From Blastomyces gilchristii SLH14081 (taxonomy: Eukaryota > Ascomycota > Eurotiomycetes > Onygenales > Ajellomycetaceae), in NCBI RefSeq assembly GCF_000003855.2, contig NW_003101675.1:34313-98312 (forward strand): a DNA stretch of 64,000 nucleotides, written 5' to 3'. The notes under the pieces are model-generated. The model saw nothing but the letters and a program-made list of their open reading frames with translations. It was not told the DNA's origin and did not search any database. The translations under genes and the position numbers were made by a program. Shown in pieces: positions 1 to 10,727 of this stretch (its first letter is position 1; each line of letters opens with the position of its first letter).

Positions 1-1478
1 TATCAAAATACCCACCACCAGACGAACTCTGCTGCCTCGTCAACTCCGGCGCAATCCCACTCGTCGACGAAAACCTCGCTGTCTCCCTTCGCAATCGGCG
101 AATCTGCCTCTCCCGATCCCCCTCCCTCTTCTCAATCTCCTCTTTCGACAACGTCTCCACCTTCGGCTCCCATTCATCGCCCAGTCCATCTGGATCATAG
201 CGCCACCCAGCCTCTTGCCCATTTGCAGCCTGGTTATCAATCTCATTTCCATATCCGCCCAGCCCGCTAATCAACCCACCGCTCTCACAGACTTCCTTCT
301 TCAACCTCAACACGGCCTCGTAAATACCATGCGCCACGGCGCTGACCCATTCGGGGCCCAGGCCTAAATCTGCGCATGTCACGCGCGCAAATTCCTCGGC
401 GAGTCCTTGCGGGTGGAGTAGGGACCATTCGAATTTATCTGTATAGAGTCTGTTTTGTAGGTTTATGTTCAAATTCACGACGCAGCGGTAGGCGTCGTCG
501 GGGTTTAGTTCGTTGTCATCCGTGGTGGCTTGCTGGGAGGATACGATTACGCTGCCCTTTCCGGGGCTCGTGTCTGCTAGAGAAGCGGGCGTTGGGGCGC
601 TCGTGGCACCGGGAGTTGCGGAGACGCCTCTCGAGGAGGCTGCCTGGGGGTTTGTAATTGTTTGTTGCTGTGGGCTTTGGAATAGGGGGTGTAATGCGAC
701 GCCGGCATACTCTTCCAGTTGCTGGCGGAGCTGGTTGGAGATCGCCACGGTCATTGCTTGCGGATTTGGCAGATCTAGATCGCGCACCATGGTTGTAGCA
801 AATTCTTCGGGTGTCGTGAGTGCTTCGTGTAGATTCCAGAGAAAGGTATCCTTAATTCGATAAGCAGGCGCTGGTTCTGGTTTTCGATAGGCGGGCGAGG
901 CAGGGTTGATACCCAGTTCTAGATAGTTTCGCGGTAAAGGGAATGGTTCTGCGGGTTGGTAGGCGGGTACTTCGAGATCGATACGGATGGGAACTAGGGT
1001 TAATGGGAGTTGTGCTTGTGTGCTCAGCTGTTTCTTCCTCCTAAACACGGATGAACATCGACCTCCGTTAGTTTTTCATATCTACATCATCCGAACAAAG
1101 GAAATAACGAAAGGGGGATAAATGATGAACATACGCCGGCTTCAAAACCTTTTTAACCACCCAATCCCTAAAGTTCGGTTGCACATCGACGGGTTGGAAT
1201 ATCTCTGTCCCCAACTTCTCCCCCGCCGGCCCTCTATCCGGGTTTAGTTCCTCCCTCCTCAAACTCCTCAATCCCGTCGGTCGTCGTGGTCCCTCGCTAT
1301 CGTCAAAGTCATCATCGTCGTACCCATCCTCCGCATAGTTTATGGCGATGGTACCACGTTTCGTCGTCCGCGCGCCAGGTGCACCTTGTGAAGGGGGAAT
1401 GGATGGAGTGAGGAGCGCGTTCGCGTACTGGCGGAGGCGAGGGGAGTAGGAAGTCATGTACCCTTGAACGGGAGCCAT
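1..1478 (-). CDS. sfh1: SNF5/Sfh1-type chromatin remodelling complex subunit (3' end beyond window)
   Basis: Core subunit of a SWI/SNF or RSC nucleosome-remodelling ATPase complex in the nucleus. Exon 1 is 1478-1135 and exon 2 runs from 1040 off the window edge; the intron has a GTATGT donor, an ACTAAC branch site and a TAG acceptor, and splicing keeps the frame. The N-terminus (MAPVQGYMTSYSPRLRQYAN) and the AINYAEDGYDDDDF acidic stretch are typical of fungal Sfh1/SNF5. Two SNF5 repeats are readable: the first starts LVPIRIDLEVPAYQP and includes DTFLWNLHEAL, the second includes NINLQNRLYTDKFEWSLLHP. An arginine/glutamate-rich segment (KEEIEKREGDRERQIRRLRR) follows near the window edge. I chose the start at 1478 because MAPVQ begins the conserved region; an in-frame ATG at 1511 would add 11 residues. 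Sfh1 rather than Snf5 is a family-level judgement. Confidence 0.88.
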
Positions 1479-2430
1479 AGTGTCGTTGGTTGTTCCAATT
1501 CTTGTAGTCAATGGTGCTCTTTATATACTAATTTTTCCACCATGGCGTTGGTTTCGCGAGGTGAGATGGGATGCGGCGACTGCGGTGTTATCCTTATGCA
1601 CCTGCCCAACAAGCTCGATCCGGTTTGCGACACGAAAAAGGAAAAAAAGATGCTTCCTTGCTTCTCGTTGTTGCTGTCGCGGTAAAAACGCTGGATTGAT
1701 ATCGATATAGGGTAAAATTGGGTGGCTACAAGCATCAACTACCGTGAGCTATGCTGGTTATTTCCCACAGAGTTGGAGGATGTATAGTCCTTCTTGTTGC
1801 GTTTCTCTCCCTAGCGGTTTTGATGCCTCCAGGATGCTTCGCGTCTGGCCCGATTGGGTTGGGCTGTGCTAGTGCCGGATTTAGACTAGTGCATCCGCCG
1901 AGCCTCCAGTTAGCGCCAAAGTAACCTTGACTTTCTTCTGGTCTGGAAGTCAGGAAAATAATTCAAGCAAGAATGAATTCAAGCTAACTTTATAATATCT
2001 ACTGCCAGGTAAATAAATGGAAAGGGAGTAGGAACTAGTAACAATAGATATGCGTCTGTGTATAATCTCAAGAACAGGAAAGAAATAAAGCTGCTTTCCC
2101 AGGTGACAGGTGGAGGGGAAAGTAAACATAAGCATTCAACGAAATAGTTTAATAGTTAGTCAAAATGGAAGAGGAGGAGGAAATAGGCTTAGAGTAAAAA
2201 AAAAAAAAAAAAAAAAACTAGTCTCAAGGGATATAAGGAAAACGTGCTGTCAAGATATAAAATAACGAAAATACCAAAAATCAAAGGCAGACGTGGTATG
2301 AGTACAATAAATTAGGCATGCCGGGGTTTCAGAGAACAAAAGCATAGGGCAAGCAGAGCAGTTTTATACGGTAATCAACTTCAACATGAGAAAGCCGATT
2401 TTGTGATTACATGGCTTCCAAGTTTCTCCG
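1479..2430. other. Intergenic: sfh1 promoter and Whi2-like 3' UTR
   Basis: No coding frame here looks real. Both flanking genes read leftward, so this holds the sfh1 promoter side and the downstream region of the Whi2-like gene. A run of about 22 A lies at 2196-2217. Short open frames (for example 1464-1738 and 1950-2135) have no recognisable domain or codon bias. Confidence 0.6.
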
Positions 2431-4231
2431 TCAACGCAGTCCAATGACGCTCTAGAAATAATGCATTAGTTTCGGATTTTTGAAAAGTCGAAGGGAATAG
2501 TAAGAAGATACTAAATCTGAGCACAAGCACTCACCATTTCAAGCGTCCACACTCTCCGAATCCAAACCTTGAGCTTCCCCTCGACTCCCTCCACGCCCTC
2601 AAGCTCCACACCTTCCCACCAGCACCTTCGCGCCGGCTTCCGCCAGAAAAGGAGAAGTTTCTGCTCCATCCCGAAGGGGCTATTATTGGTTAAGTCGCCT
2701 CGTATATCAGCCCGGAGCTTCGCCAGTGCCAAACTACAAATTACAGCTTTGTTCGGTTCGCCGGCACGGTGGCCCCATCGATCATCATGGTTGAAACCGC
2801 TAGCTTCTTGTCAGCAATTCATGTAATTACATATAATATATGTGTGTGTTTGTGTGTGAATCGATGTACACCGAGAGAGGAGGTACAAGTACTTACCCAG
2901 CGGTTAACATCTCAATGAGATGCTGCTCAGTCGATCCGGGTTCATCGCTTTTTCGGAGTCCTGAGAAGATCCCATCTTGTTTCAACAAGGCTCTTCCGGC
3001 AGCTCGCTTCACCTCGATCATTTCCGGGTGGTCAATATCGACTACGGGCGGGATTGCGTAGAAGTCAAGGTCTTCGCGAAGCACAATGATGCCCGCGCGA
3101 TCCCGCAGCATATCCCTTGGAGACCCATGCATTGGATCGATAGCGTAATCTCCTTCAGGGGACGTGGTTGGGGACGGCGAGGATGAAGGAATCGATTGCG
3201 CTACAGAGCGGAAAAAATCTAGCATGTATTGAAGAGAGGCGGGGTCGTACTAAATGGAATGGCGCCATGTAAATCAGTGCCGTGTTTGGTTAAGGATAAT
3301 GGGAAGATAGTCCTTGAGTATATGAGGGAAATAGCTCGGGGACTTACGTCGACGGGGTATACATCGCCTTCATGGAATGTCCCCATATGTCCATCAGGAA
3401 GGAGACCATTCGGGAATAAGGAAAGAAGAACGAATTCTGGTAGAGTGAGTAGTTCATCGCGCGACAGCGTAAACCGAGTACCACTGCTCACCCAATTCGT
3501 TAGCTACAGGATAATTTCTTCCGCAAAAGGGTCTAAATCCGTAGAGAAAATATAGAAAACTAACCGTAAATCTAACGTGATATGCTCATCGCCCCCAATA
3601 TCTGTAAAACCGAACAATTTATTAGCAAGATTCCGGAACATCTACGCAGTACCTGCTTATGAACCATTGTAGGGGCGTACATACCTCCAAGTGTATTCAA
3701 TGGGCCTCCACCTGTCTGCTGTACCTGCGTAATTATAGACGCAGCTCCTCCGGCCGCGGCCATGACGTAGGTAAAGGACTGGAGCGGTGAATACCCTTCA
3801 GTATACGGCGGTGGCGGCTCTCCGTCGTCTAGGCCTTTGCCCGATGCTTCTCCTGTCTTATCCCGCGAAAGTGCGGCTTTGGTATCTAAGACAACAGGCG
3901 ATTGCGCAGGCGAGGGGGAGGTTTCTTTGAATGGGGGTGCTGGAGCGAATGCTGGGATAAATGGTGAACCACCAGATTCTGTGACGGATGCCTGGGTGCG
4001 ATCGAGCCCCTCGTCGTCGTCCGGGTTGGAGTAAAGGGATGAGAAAGGTGGTGGGTAGGATGAGGGAGAGGGAAGAGCAAAGGGTGCGCTCGAGGAAGAG
4101 GCCGAGCTTGGTGAGTGAGGAGGAGGAGCAGTGTATGAATCGTCGTCGTTCTCCACGGTGAGTGCCGCGTGGTGTGAATTAGATCGCTGCGCCGTGTTGG
4201 GCGAGCTTGATGGGTCTTGAGTGCTGGACAA
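2431..4231 (-). CDS. BTB/POZ-domain Whi2-like phosphatase-activator family protein
   Basis: Predicted 452-residue protein from six exons: 4231-3685, 3601-3565, 3483-3348, 3249-2897, 2799-2535 and 2451-2431. All junctions keep frame with GTATGT/GTTAGT/GTAAGT/GTGAGT donors. The first about 180 residues are Ser/Pro-rich and probably disordered. A BTB-like fold follows: DIGGDEHITLDLRGTRFTLS, then LLTLPEFVLLSLFPNGLLP, HMGTFHEGDVYPVDYDP and LQYMLDFFRS. The C-terminal half (EDLDFYAIPP, EMIEVKRAAGRALLKQDGIF, GGFNHDDRWGHRAGEPNK) is typical of fungal proteins annotated as Whi2-like phosphatase activators. Yeast Whi2 acts with Psr1 phosphatase in stress and nutrient signalling; that role is inferred from the family. 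The last exon is short (ending SVIGLR) and is the least certain; another acceptor 4 nt downstream would give a longer C-terminus. Confidence 0.72.
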
Positions 4232-5315
4232 CGCGATTGAGGATGGGTAGTATTATGTCTAGGAATCGGTGTGATGTGCTGTGGAAGGGGTGACGCTTAA
4301 AATATTGGTTGCATGCGATGTGGAAAGGAATTGAAGGAGTTGTGTCTGTCAAATACGGATAGTAGGAGTCTGGGTCGGAAGGCAAAAGCAACGTAGAAAT
4401 CGAGATAAGATAGCAATGCCAGTCTAATGGGACCCAAGGAGCAAAGGAGATATGGAAGGTGAAAGCATGGAGGCTGGGTTGGGCAAGCAAGGGGTACCCC
4501 AAGTCGTAGGAAAATTGGAGCTCTATGGGATAATCGGTGGGTCGAGTAGGTATAATTAGAAACTGAATGAATCTGTCGTGGTGAAGAGGAGAAGTCGGCG
4601 GTGATAGAGATGTGGTGATGGTGGTGGTGATGTTGGTTGTTGTCGGAGTTGAGATGGAACTCAATGGACCGAGTTGAGGCTTAAAGCTATGCTGAACTAT
4701 TTACCTAGTAAACATGTCACAAACCGCATCCAATCACCGGCTGGAGGCATGGAACTTGGACCAAATAGCGCTCTGGTCTTTATTTCATTACATTATTATA
4801 CTTTTATTAGTTAGTTAACTAGTTATAGCATTTCTTGACTATCCGCAAAGTAAACTCTTGTAGACCAGGTTTGGTGTCGAAGGTCATGAGCAATCTGAAT
4901 TCATCTTCCGCTTCTCCGAATATGGCTGGTATCATTACGGATGCTGCATCCAGCGCAATGTATAGATGCATGCTAAAAATGTAATATCTAAAATACAAAA
5001 AAATGCCCTGCTATCCAAAAGACGTGATGCTCCAAAACTCCCAACGTTCACGTATATACTATGTCTTGCCGTTGTCTTGGGCCTTGCCTCACCGCCCAAG
5101 CTCAACGATGGTGACAAAATCCAACAGACCGGGAAAATAATATAAACAAGACATAACTAGCTCGTTTAAGTACGTTTTAATAAAAGATATGTATCGGCCA
5201 AGGATATGCGCTCGCCGCATATAACCTGACGGGCGTACTCTTCGTGAATCCGACTTCCAATCCTTGCGTCACCGTGTTGGGTATTCCAAAAGACTAGGGG
5301 AAGCATGTCAAATAT
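4232..5315. other. Intergenic: Whi2-like promoter/leader and pex20 3' region
   Basis: An open frame at 4664-4179 overlaps the start of the Whi2-like gene in another frame, is Thr/Pro/Ser-rich and has no domain, so I read it as leader DNA. The rest is AT-rich with no supported gene. Confidence 0.5.
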
Positions 5316-6634
5316 CTAGACAGGCCAATGGCCATCAGGTGTCTCATAGGGCACCCTTGATTTTGGATACGAAGTGGCAGGTTGTTCAAAATCCTTCGCC
5401 GGGTTGATCCCGCTGTTGACTTCGTTAGTGGTGCTAGGTGGAGTGGTAGTAGTGGTAGTATCTCGGGCATCAAGTTGTTGGGTCTTTTTCCGCTCTGGAT
5501 AATATTGACCACCAGGATGTAGCGGCTGCGCCATCTAAAAGCTCCCGTTAGCATGCTAGAACAAGTCCCGTTTGATCGTGCAGATTCATAGACAAAAGTG
5601 TACCGGTGCCAACGCTCTCCTGCTTTTCTCCAGGAAAAACCAGAACATGCGTTCGTATTATATTTATATATAATTCTATGTATATATTTATGGGAGGGTA
5701 CTGACTTGGCGGAATTCGTCGCCGTCAACGGTGACTTCGCGATCGCGGAGTTGTCGCATCAGGGACAGAAAGTTGCTTTCTTTGAATTTCTGGCTCTGGT
5801 CGTGGCTGACGCTGTCGAGCAATTGTCCCGCTGTCCTTGCAAGCTCATCCGAATCATTCGTCCCGTCAACTTGGGGTTGGATACTATCTGCGCCTATTCT
5901 AATCGTCTGCTGAATCTCAGTTCGCTCTGTGACTTCTCCGTTCTGCAACTGCTGTTCTTGAAGCTCAATCTCCGCTCGGGCTTCCGCAAAAGCGGTCTCA
6001 AAAGCAGATTCGTCAAATATTGCTTCCTCCTTATGTTCTTGAAAATGTGACTGGGATGCATCTTGATACATCAGGTGGTCGTTCATGCCACCAAATCCCA
6101 TCCCCCCTATAGCTGGACCATATCTAAGGGGTGCCTGAGATATTTGCGGTTGGTGTGTTTGTGTTTGGGGTATCTGATGCGCGTGTTGCATAAATTCATT
6201 CTGCCAACCACTAGAAGAGGATTCCGGACGAAACTGCTGTTGGTGTACACGTTGTGCCGGGCCCGATATTTGCAGGTTTTGAAAATCCGATGCCCATCCA
6301 GAATTTGCCGTGTGATTAAAAGTCGGGTGTTGCGGCGCGGGTTGTAAAAACGATGCTGGATGTTGGACATCAGAAATATGAACGCCCGGTACACCTGCTT
6401 CAAAGGCGTTGAATTCTGGGTCTAGGGCGCCTTCATTATGATTTTGAGATCGGAAGCCCTGAGATACCTAGTCAGCATGATTTAAATCAGGTTATCTGGT
6501 TCAAAACTTGGAGGACATACCTGAGCAGGCGAGTGGCGCGAAAGTATTCGGTCTTGCTGCAGGGTCCTATCTACAGATGTATGCTTTTGGAAGCTCTGAA
6601 GAGCGTTGGAAGGACCACATAGCGCATCCGCCAT
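5316..6634 (-). CDS. pex20: Peroxin 20, PTS2 co-receptor for peroxisomal matrix import
   Basis: PEX20 works with the PTS2 receptor PEX7 to carry cargo such as thiolase from the cytosol to the peroxisomal docking complex in filamentous fungi and some yeasts. Exons are 6634-6521, about 6467 or 6458-5706, and 5534-5316 (about 361-364 residues). The N-terminus MADALCGPSNALQ has the conserved cysteine that is ubiquitinated for receptor recycling in this family. WxxxF-type docking motifs are visible (WASDFQ, WQNEFM). The PEX7-binding C-terminal region reads TAGQLLDSVSHDQSQKFKES, then FLSLMRQLRDREVTVDGDEF. The last exon gives a low-complexity Thr/Pro tail ending ETPDGHWPV. Two in-frame acceptors 9 nt apart (before GTATCTCAG or after it) make the start of exon 2 ambiguous. 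It is divergent from sec13. Confidence 0.85.
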
Positions 6635-7184
6635 GGTGCTATAATTTAGAAATCTATAAAGTCCAAGTCAAATTGGGCTAAGTTGAACGCGCGACAGGAC
6701 CGGGGGAAGAAGCAACCGGCAAAGGAAAGCTAGGGTCGACAGCCGCAGGTATGAGGGGATGATTGGCGAGCCCAGTAAACGAAATGATAAAATGGATAGG
6801 ATGTGAGTATATAGAGTGCTTTAAAGCATGTAAATATGTATGCACTCCTCGGATCTAACCCTTTAATCAGACTGTGAACCTCCGTATATCCGGATATGAG
6901 CAATGATGTCGGCGCAGGAGAAGGAGAGGAAGAGACTGGTAGCGGACCGAGGCTACTCACGTGGAGAAATCAGGACGACTTATGTCAGCAGGTGCGGGCG
7001 GGTTGCTTGATGTTTCCGAAAAAGGAAGTGTTTGGCGCGGCGTCTAGTTTGCGGCGAGCTGGCAGTAATAGCCGCCGATGCTCAGGACGCGGAGGAACAA
7101 ACCAGGACAACAAGCAGACAGATCGATATAAATACCCGACATTGACATTCCCCCGCCAGTCCCGCCATTTTATGAACAGCCAAG
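6635..7184. promoter_or_regulatory. Bidirectional promoter region between pex20 (-) and sec13 (+)
   Basis: The two genes are transcribed away from each other from this 550-bp interval, so it must hold both promoters and 5' leaders. The sec13 side contains TATAAATA at about 7127. Short open frames here (6896-7279 and 6960-6730) are not supported as genes because the first runs through the sec13 start and first intron. Confidence 0.6.
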
Positions 7185-8515
7185 ATGGTAGGTATTGTTC
7201 CGTTCCTCTGCCAGGTTCATCTGATGCTCCTCTAACCCCTTTTGCAGGCGCAAGTTATAACGAATTCTGGCCACGATGACATGATTGTATGTCCATGCTC
7301 CTCAGCAGCGTTACTCCCCTCCTCCGCCACCAGGCGCATCCCAGCTCTAACAGATTCCCTCGTCCATAGCATGATGCAGCTCTAGATTACTACGGTCGCA
7401 GACTAGCAACATGTTCGTCAGACAAAACAATTAAGATCTTCGAAGTAGAGGGCGACTCGCACCGGCTTCTCGAGACGCTGAAAGGGTATGAGCCACCCTT
7501 TTCCCCAGCTTTACGACTTTAAATTTATACTACCAAATACTAAATTAAAATGTTTTGTTCTTCAAAGGCACGAGGGAGCAGTATGGTGTATTGCGTGGGT
7601 TCGTACAAACCCGTTAGAGAAGGCCCCCTTACCCTCTGAAGCTCAAGCTAACCCGTGACAAAAAGGCACATCCCAAATTCGGAACAATCCTAGCCTCCTC
7701 CTCCTACGATGGCAAAGTCCTCATATGGCGCGAACAAGCCCCTAGCACCGCCTCCGCCTCCACCGCCAGCACGTGGACAAAAGTCTTTGATTTCTCCCTG
7801 CACACCGCCTCCGTCAACGGCATCTCCTGGGCGCCCCATGAGAGTGGCTGCTTGCTCGCCTGTGCCTCCTCCGACGGCAATGTAAGCGTACTCGAATTCA
7901 GCGACAATAGCTGGACGCACCAGCTGTTCCACGCCCACGGCATGGGTGTCAATTCCGTCAGCTGGGCACCCGCCGCTTCTCCTGGCTCTATCATTAGCGC
8001 GACACCTAGCGCCGGACAGCTGCGCAGGTTTGTAACAGGCGGGAGTGATAATCTTGTTAAGATATGGGAGTATAAGTATGCTGTTTCCACAATTTCTTTC
8101 TATTCTATTATCCCACTTGCATTTTTTTTGCTGGATTTCTCTTGCTCTGAAATATGGGTTATGCTGATAAAACGAACCCAAACAAAACAGCGCCGAGAAC
8201 AAGGCATACACGGTAACCAAGGTGCTGGAAGGCCACACAGACTGGGTCCGTGACGTGGCCTGGTCACCAAGCATCCTCTCCAGATCGTACATCGCCTCCG
8301 CTTCCCAAGATAAGACCGTCCGCATCTGGATCTCCGATCCCTCAAACCCCAACGAGTGGACTAGCCAGCATCTAGAGTTCGATTGCGTGTTATGGCGTGT
8401 CAGCTGGAGTTTGAGTGGGAATGTCCTAGCTGTCAGCGGTGGGGATAATAAAGTCAGTTTGTGGAAGGAGAGTTTGAAGGGGCAGTGGGAGAAGGTGAAG
8501 GATATTGAGGACTGA
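7185..8515 (+). CDS. sec13: Sec13, WD40 protein of COPII coat and nuclear pore
   Basis: Sec13 pairs with Sec31 to build the outer COPII cage on ER export vesicles, and it also sits in the Nup84/Y subcomplex of the nuclear pore and the SEA complex. Six exons: 7185-7187, 7248-7286, 7370-7485, 7568-7598, 7666-8075 and 8191-8515, giving 307 residues, the normal size. The product is a six-bladed WD40 propeller completed in trans by its partner. Readable blade motifs include [83 protein letters not shown] and [20 protein letters not shown]. The first exon is only the ATG, followed directly by a GTAGGT donor; the downstream peptide [13 protein letters not shown] matches the conserved Sec13 N-terminus, which supports this start. 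Confidence 0.93.
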
Positions 8516-8815
8516 GTTTAGTTGGGGATGCGAAAGCGGTATTTTTTTTTTCTTTTCTAATGAGGTTGGGCGTATGTTGTATGTTAATATATCTATTTTC
8601 TTGTTCTCTTTTGCGACTATCCGCGAAAGGGGTCCCTTTTACCCTTAAAGAATAAATATAATGGGATTTTCAGGGGAACTACTTAGATGAACCACCCTTC
8701 TGTCAATCTCCCCTTTCCAAACCCCATACCGCATCCAATTCTAATTGTCTATTCCCTATCCCCTCTCCCCTGCTCATCGAGCGTAAAGGAAAAAAGAAAG
8801 AAAAAAAGAAAAACA
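8516..8815. other. Convergent 3' UTR interval between sec13 and the F-box gene
   Basis: This 300-bp interval separates two convergent stop codons. It holds a T-run at 8541-8550 and AATAAA-type sequence at 8650-8656 that may serve in 3' end formation. No gene seen. Confidence 0.5.
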
Positions 8816-10727
8816 TCAAACCACCCAAAATACAAACGGTCCCTCCTCCACTTCCGCCTCCACCATCATATTCCTCCACCTACCCATCATAATGCCGCCC
8901 CCGGGTACAATCACCCCTTCATACCCATACGCCCATAGAAAATCCACCGCAGTCCAGCTCCACGGCAACCATCCTTCCACCTCCTCGTCGTCCTCACCAC
9001 CACCGCCACCGCCGCCGCCGTCGCCATTGTCATTGTCATTGTCATTGTCATCAGCAGCAGAGACGAAAAACTCCGGGTTAATTTCATAAATGATAAAGCA
9101 TATGCGACGCCAGCCAGGAATGCCGGCTTGGGCAGGACAGGGTTCAGTGAAGCCCCGCATTGAGTTGGGGTGGGGCTGGTCGTTGCTGTCATGGGCGTCG
9201 TCGTGGGCGTCGTGGTGGTGGTGGTGGTGGTGGTGGTGGTGGTTCTGATCGAGGTTGAGCGATTGGGTGCCGCGGAAGTAGGTACGGGATGAGGGCTCGA
9301 CGTTAGTGTTTATAGGGTAGGCTTCGTTGAAGAGGGGGAACCATGTTGTAGAAATAGAAGCGTTGGTGGTGAGTGTGGGGAGTTTCAGCAGCTGATGTTG
9401 TGGGATGTTGTTAGTTATTTCTTGGGCTCGGGTGGTGATTGTACTGTACGAGGTATTGGGAGCGTTGGCTTGTCGCATGGAATTAGTTTCAGACGCGGGG
9501 GAGGGGATAAGATTACCAATGCAGAAGTGCTTTCCCAATGGCTCATTAAGTCTGCGCATGTCTGCCTTTCCTGTAGGTCGGTGGATGAGATCGGGAGCGG
9601 GTGAATGCATGCTTTTGTTCGTTAGCTATAGGTTGCTTCCAAATAACGACTTCGGCTTTGCAATTGAAATTTTGAGAATGGCTAAATCTAAAAGCAGAGA
9701 AAGAAGGAAGGGTGGGGGGGGGGGGAGTGAACAACGTACAATAATATCCTAACCAACAAGTGCCCAGACTGCCCTTATTCCCAAGACCCTCCTCCCAAGC
9801 CTTCGGCCTCATAATTTTCGGCATGTTATGGTACGATTTATGGAACGTATTCTCATCCCGGTTCCTCAGGTGCCGTTTCCAAAAATTTCGGATATGGAGA
9901 AGCTGGTACAGGTCAATGTTCTCTTCATCATTAGATGCATTAATAATGGGGATGTCGGGCGTCGATGAGTCGCATCGATATACAATGTTCAGATCATAGT
10001 CTGTCCGCAGCGAGCGGAAGGAATGGTTGATATCCAGAACTAGATATGTCGCGGCCAGTTGGATGGCCAGATATGGCCTACTAGGGGGGAGTGAGGAATT
10101 CGCGCCATCGCCCACTATGGGCTGATCGAGGAAGCCAGAACTCCTGATGGCCTTTTTGATACAAGCACGGTTTCTAGAAACGCGCATCTCGTCACCTTGC
10201 CGGGATGGTTGGGTATTGTATGACTCTGCTCCCAGGGTTAGCTGCTCGCTCGTTTAGGAAATACAGATAAATATAGATGGGCTGGACATTCTAAGCCCAA
10301 CTTAGAACAAATCAGACGCACCAGCAAATAATGTAGTCAAGACGCTGAGCCACAGTTTCTCCTTTCTGCCCTCCCCGTCCCGAAACGAAGGTGTTTGCGC
10401 CAACATAATACTGCGCACTTTGTATTCCACCCGAACCTCTTCTGAAGATTTATCTGGCGGCGGATGATCGTATTTTTGTAAGAACCGTCTCCTCCAGACA
10501 CCGGAATTGGGTGGGATAATGGCCTCCGCAAAATAGCGACAGGTACGGGCCATGCGACACATATCTACATCCTCCAGTTCTACCAGCATGACAATCATTT
10601 GAATCAACTTAGGGGTTGCTGAGAGTTAGTAAGTCATAGAGAGGAAATCCACACAATTGTTAGTTCAAAAATATATCAATACCTCTTTCGGCAAGTTCAC
10701 CAACCCAGTCCTTGAATTTGATGCCAT
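8816..10727 (-). CDS. F-box domain protein
   Basis: Predicted 495-residue protein. Exons: 10727-10683, 10607-10322, 10225-9740, 9611-9517 and 9391-8816. The F-box is at the N-terminus (LVNLPKELIQMIVMLVELED, then MCRMARTCRYFAEAI), so the protein is expected to recruit a substrate to an SCF ubiquitin ligase through Skp1; the substrate is unknown. The C-terminal half carries blocks seen in a fungal F-box subfamily: ERQTCADLMSHWES, SSRTYFRGTQ, QAGIPGWRRICFIIYE, WSWTAVDFLWAYGYEGVIVP and GPFVFWVV. Low-complexity insertions (ten His, repeated Asp-Asn, eight Gly) lie between conserved blocks. Exon 4 and its 125-nt intron (GTAATC...CATCAG) were inferred because only that join brings the two conserved frames together; a frameshift is the alternative. 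It is convergent with sec13. Confidence 0.74.

Noticed and set aside
4179..4664. 161-residue minus-strand ORF MSSISTPTTTNITTT
   Set aside because: Overlaps the start of the Whi2-like gene in another frame; Thr/Pro/Ser-rich with no domain.
9195..9245. CRISPR-like or satellite array from CAC/GAC repeats
   Set aside because: These are trinucleotide repeats coding for His and Asp runs in the F-box protein; no spacers, and CRISPR is not expected in a fungus.
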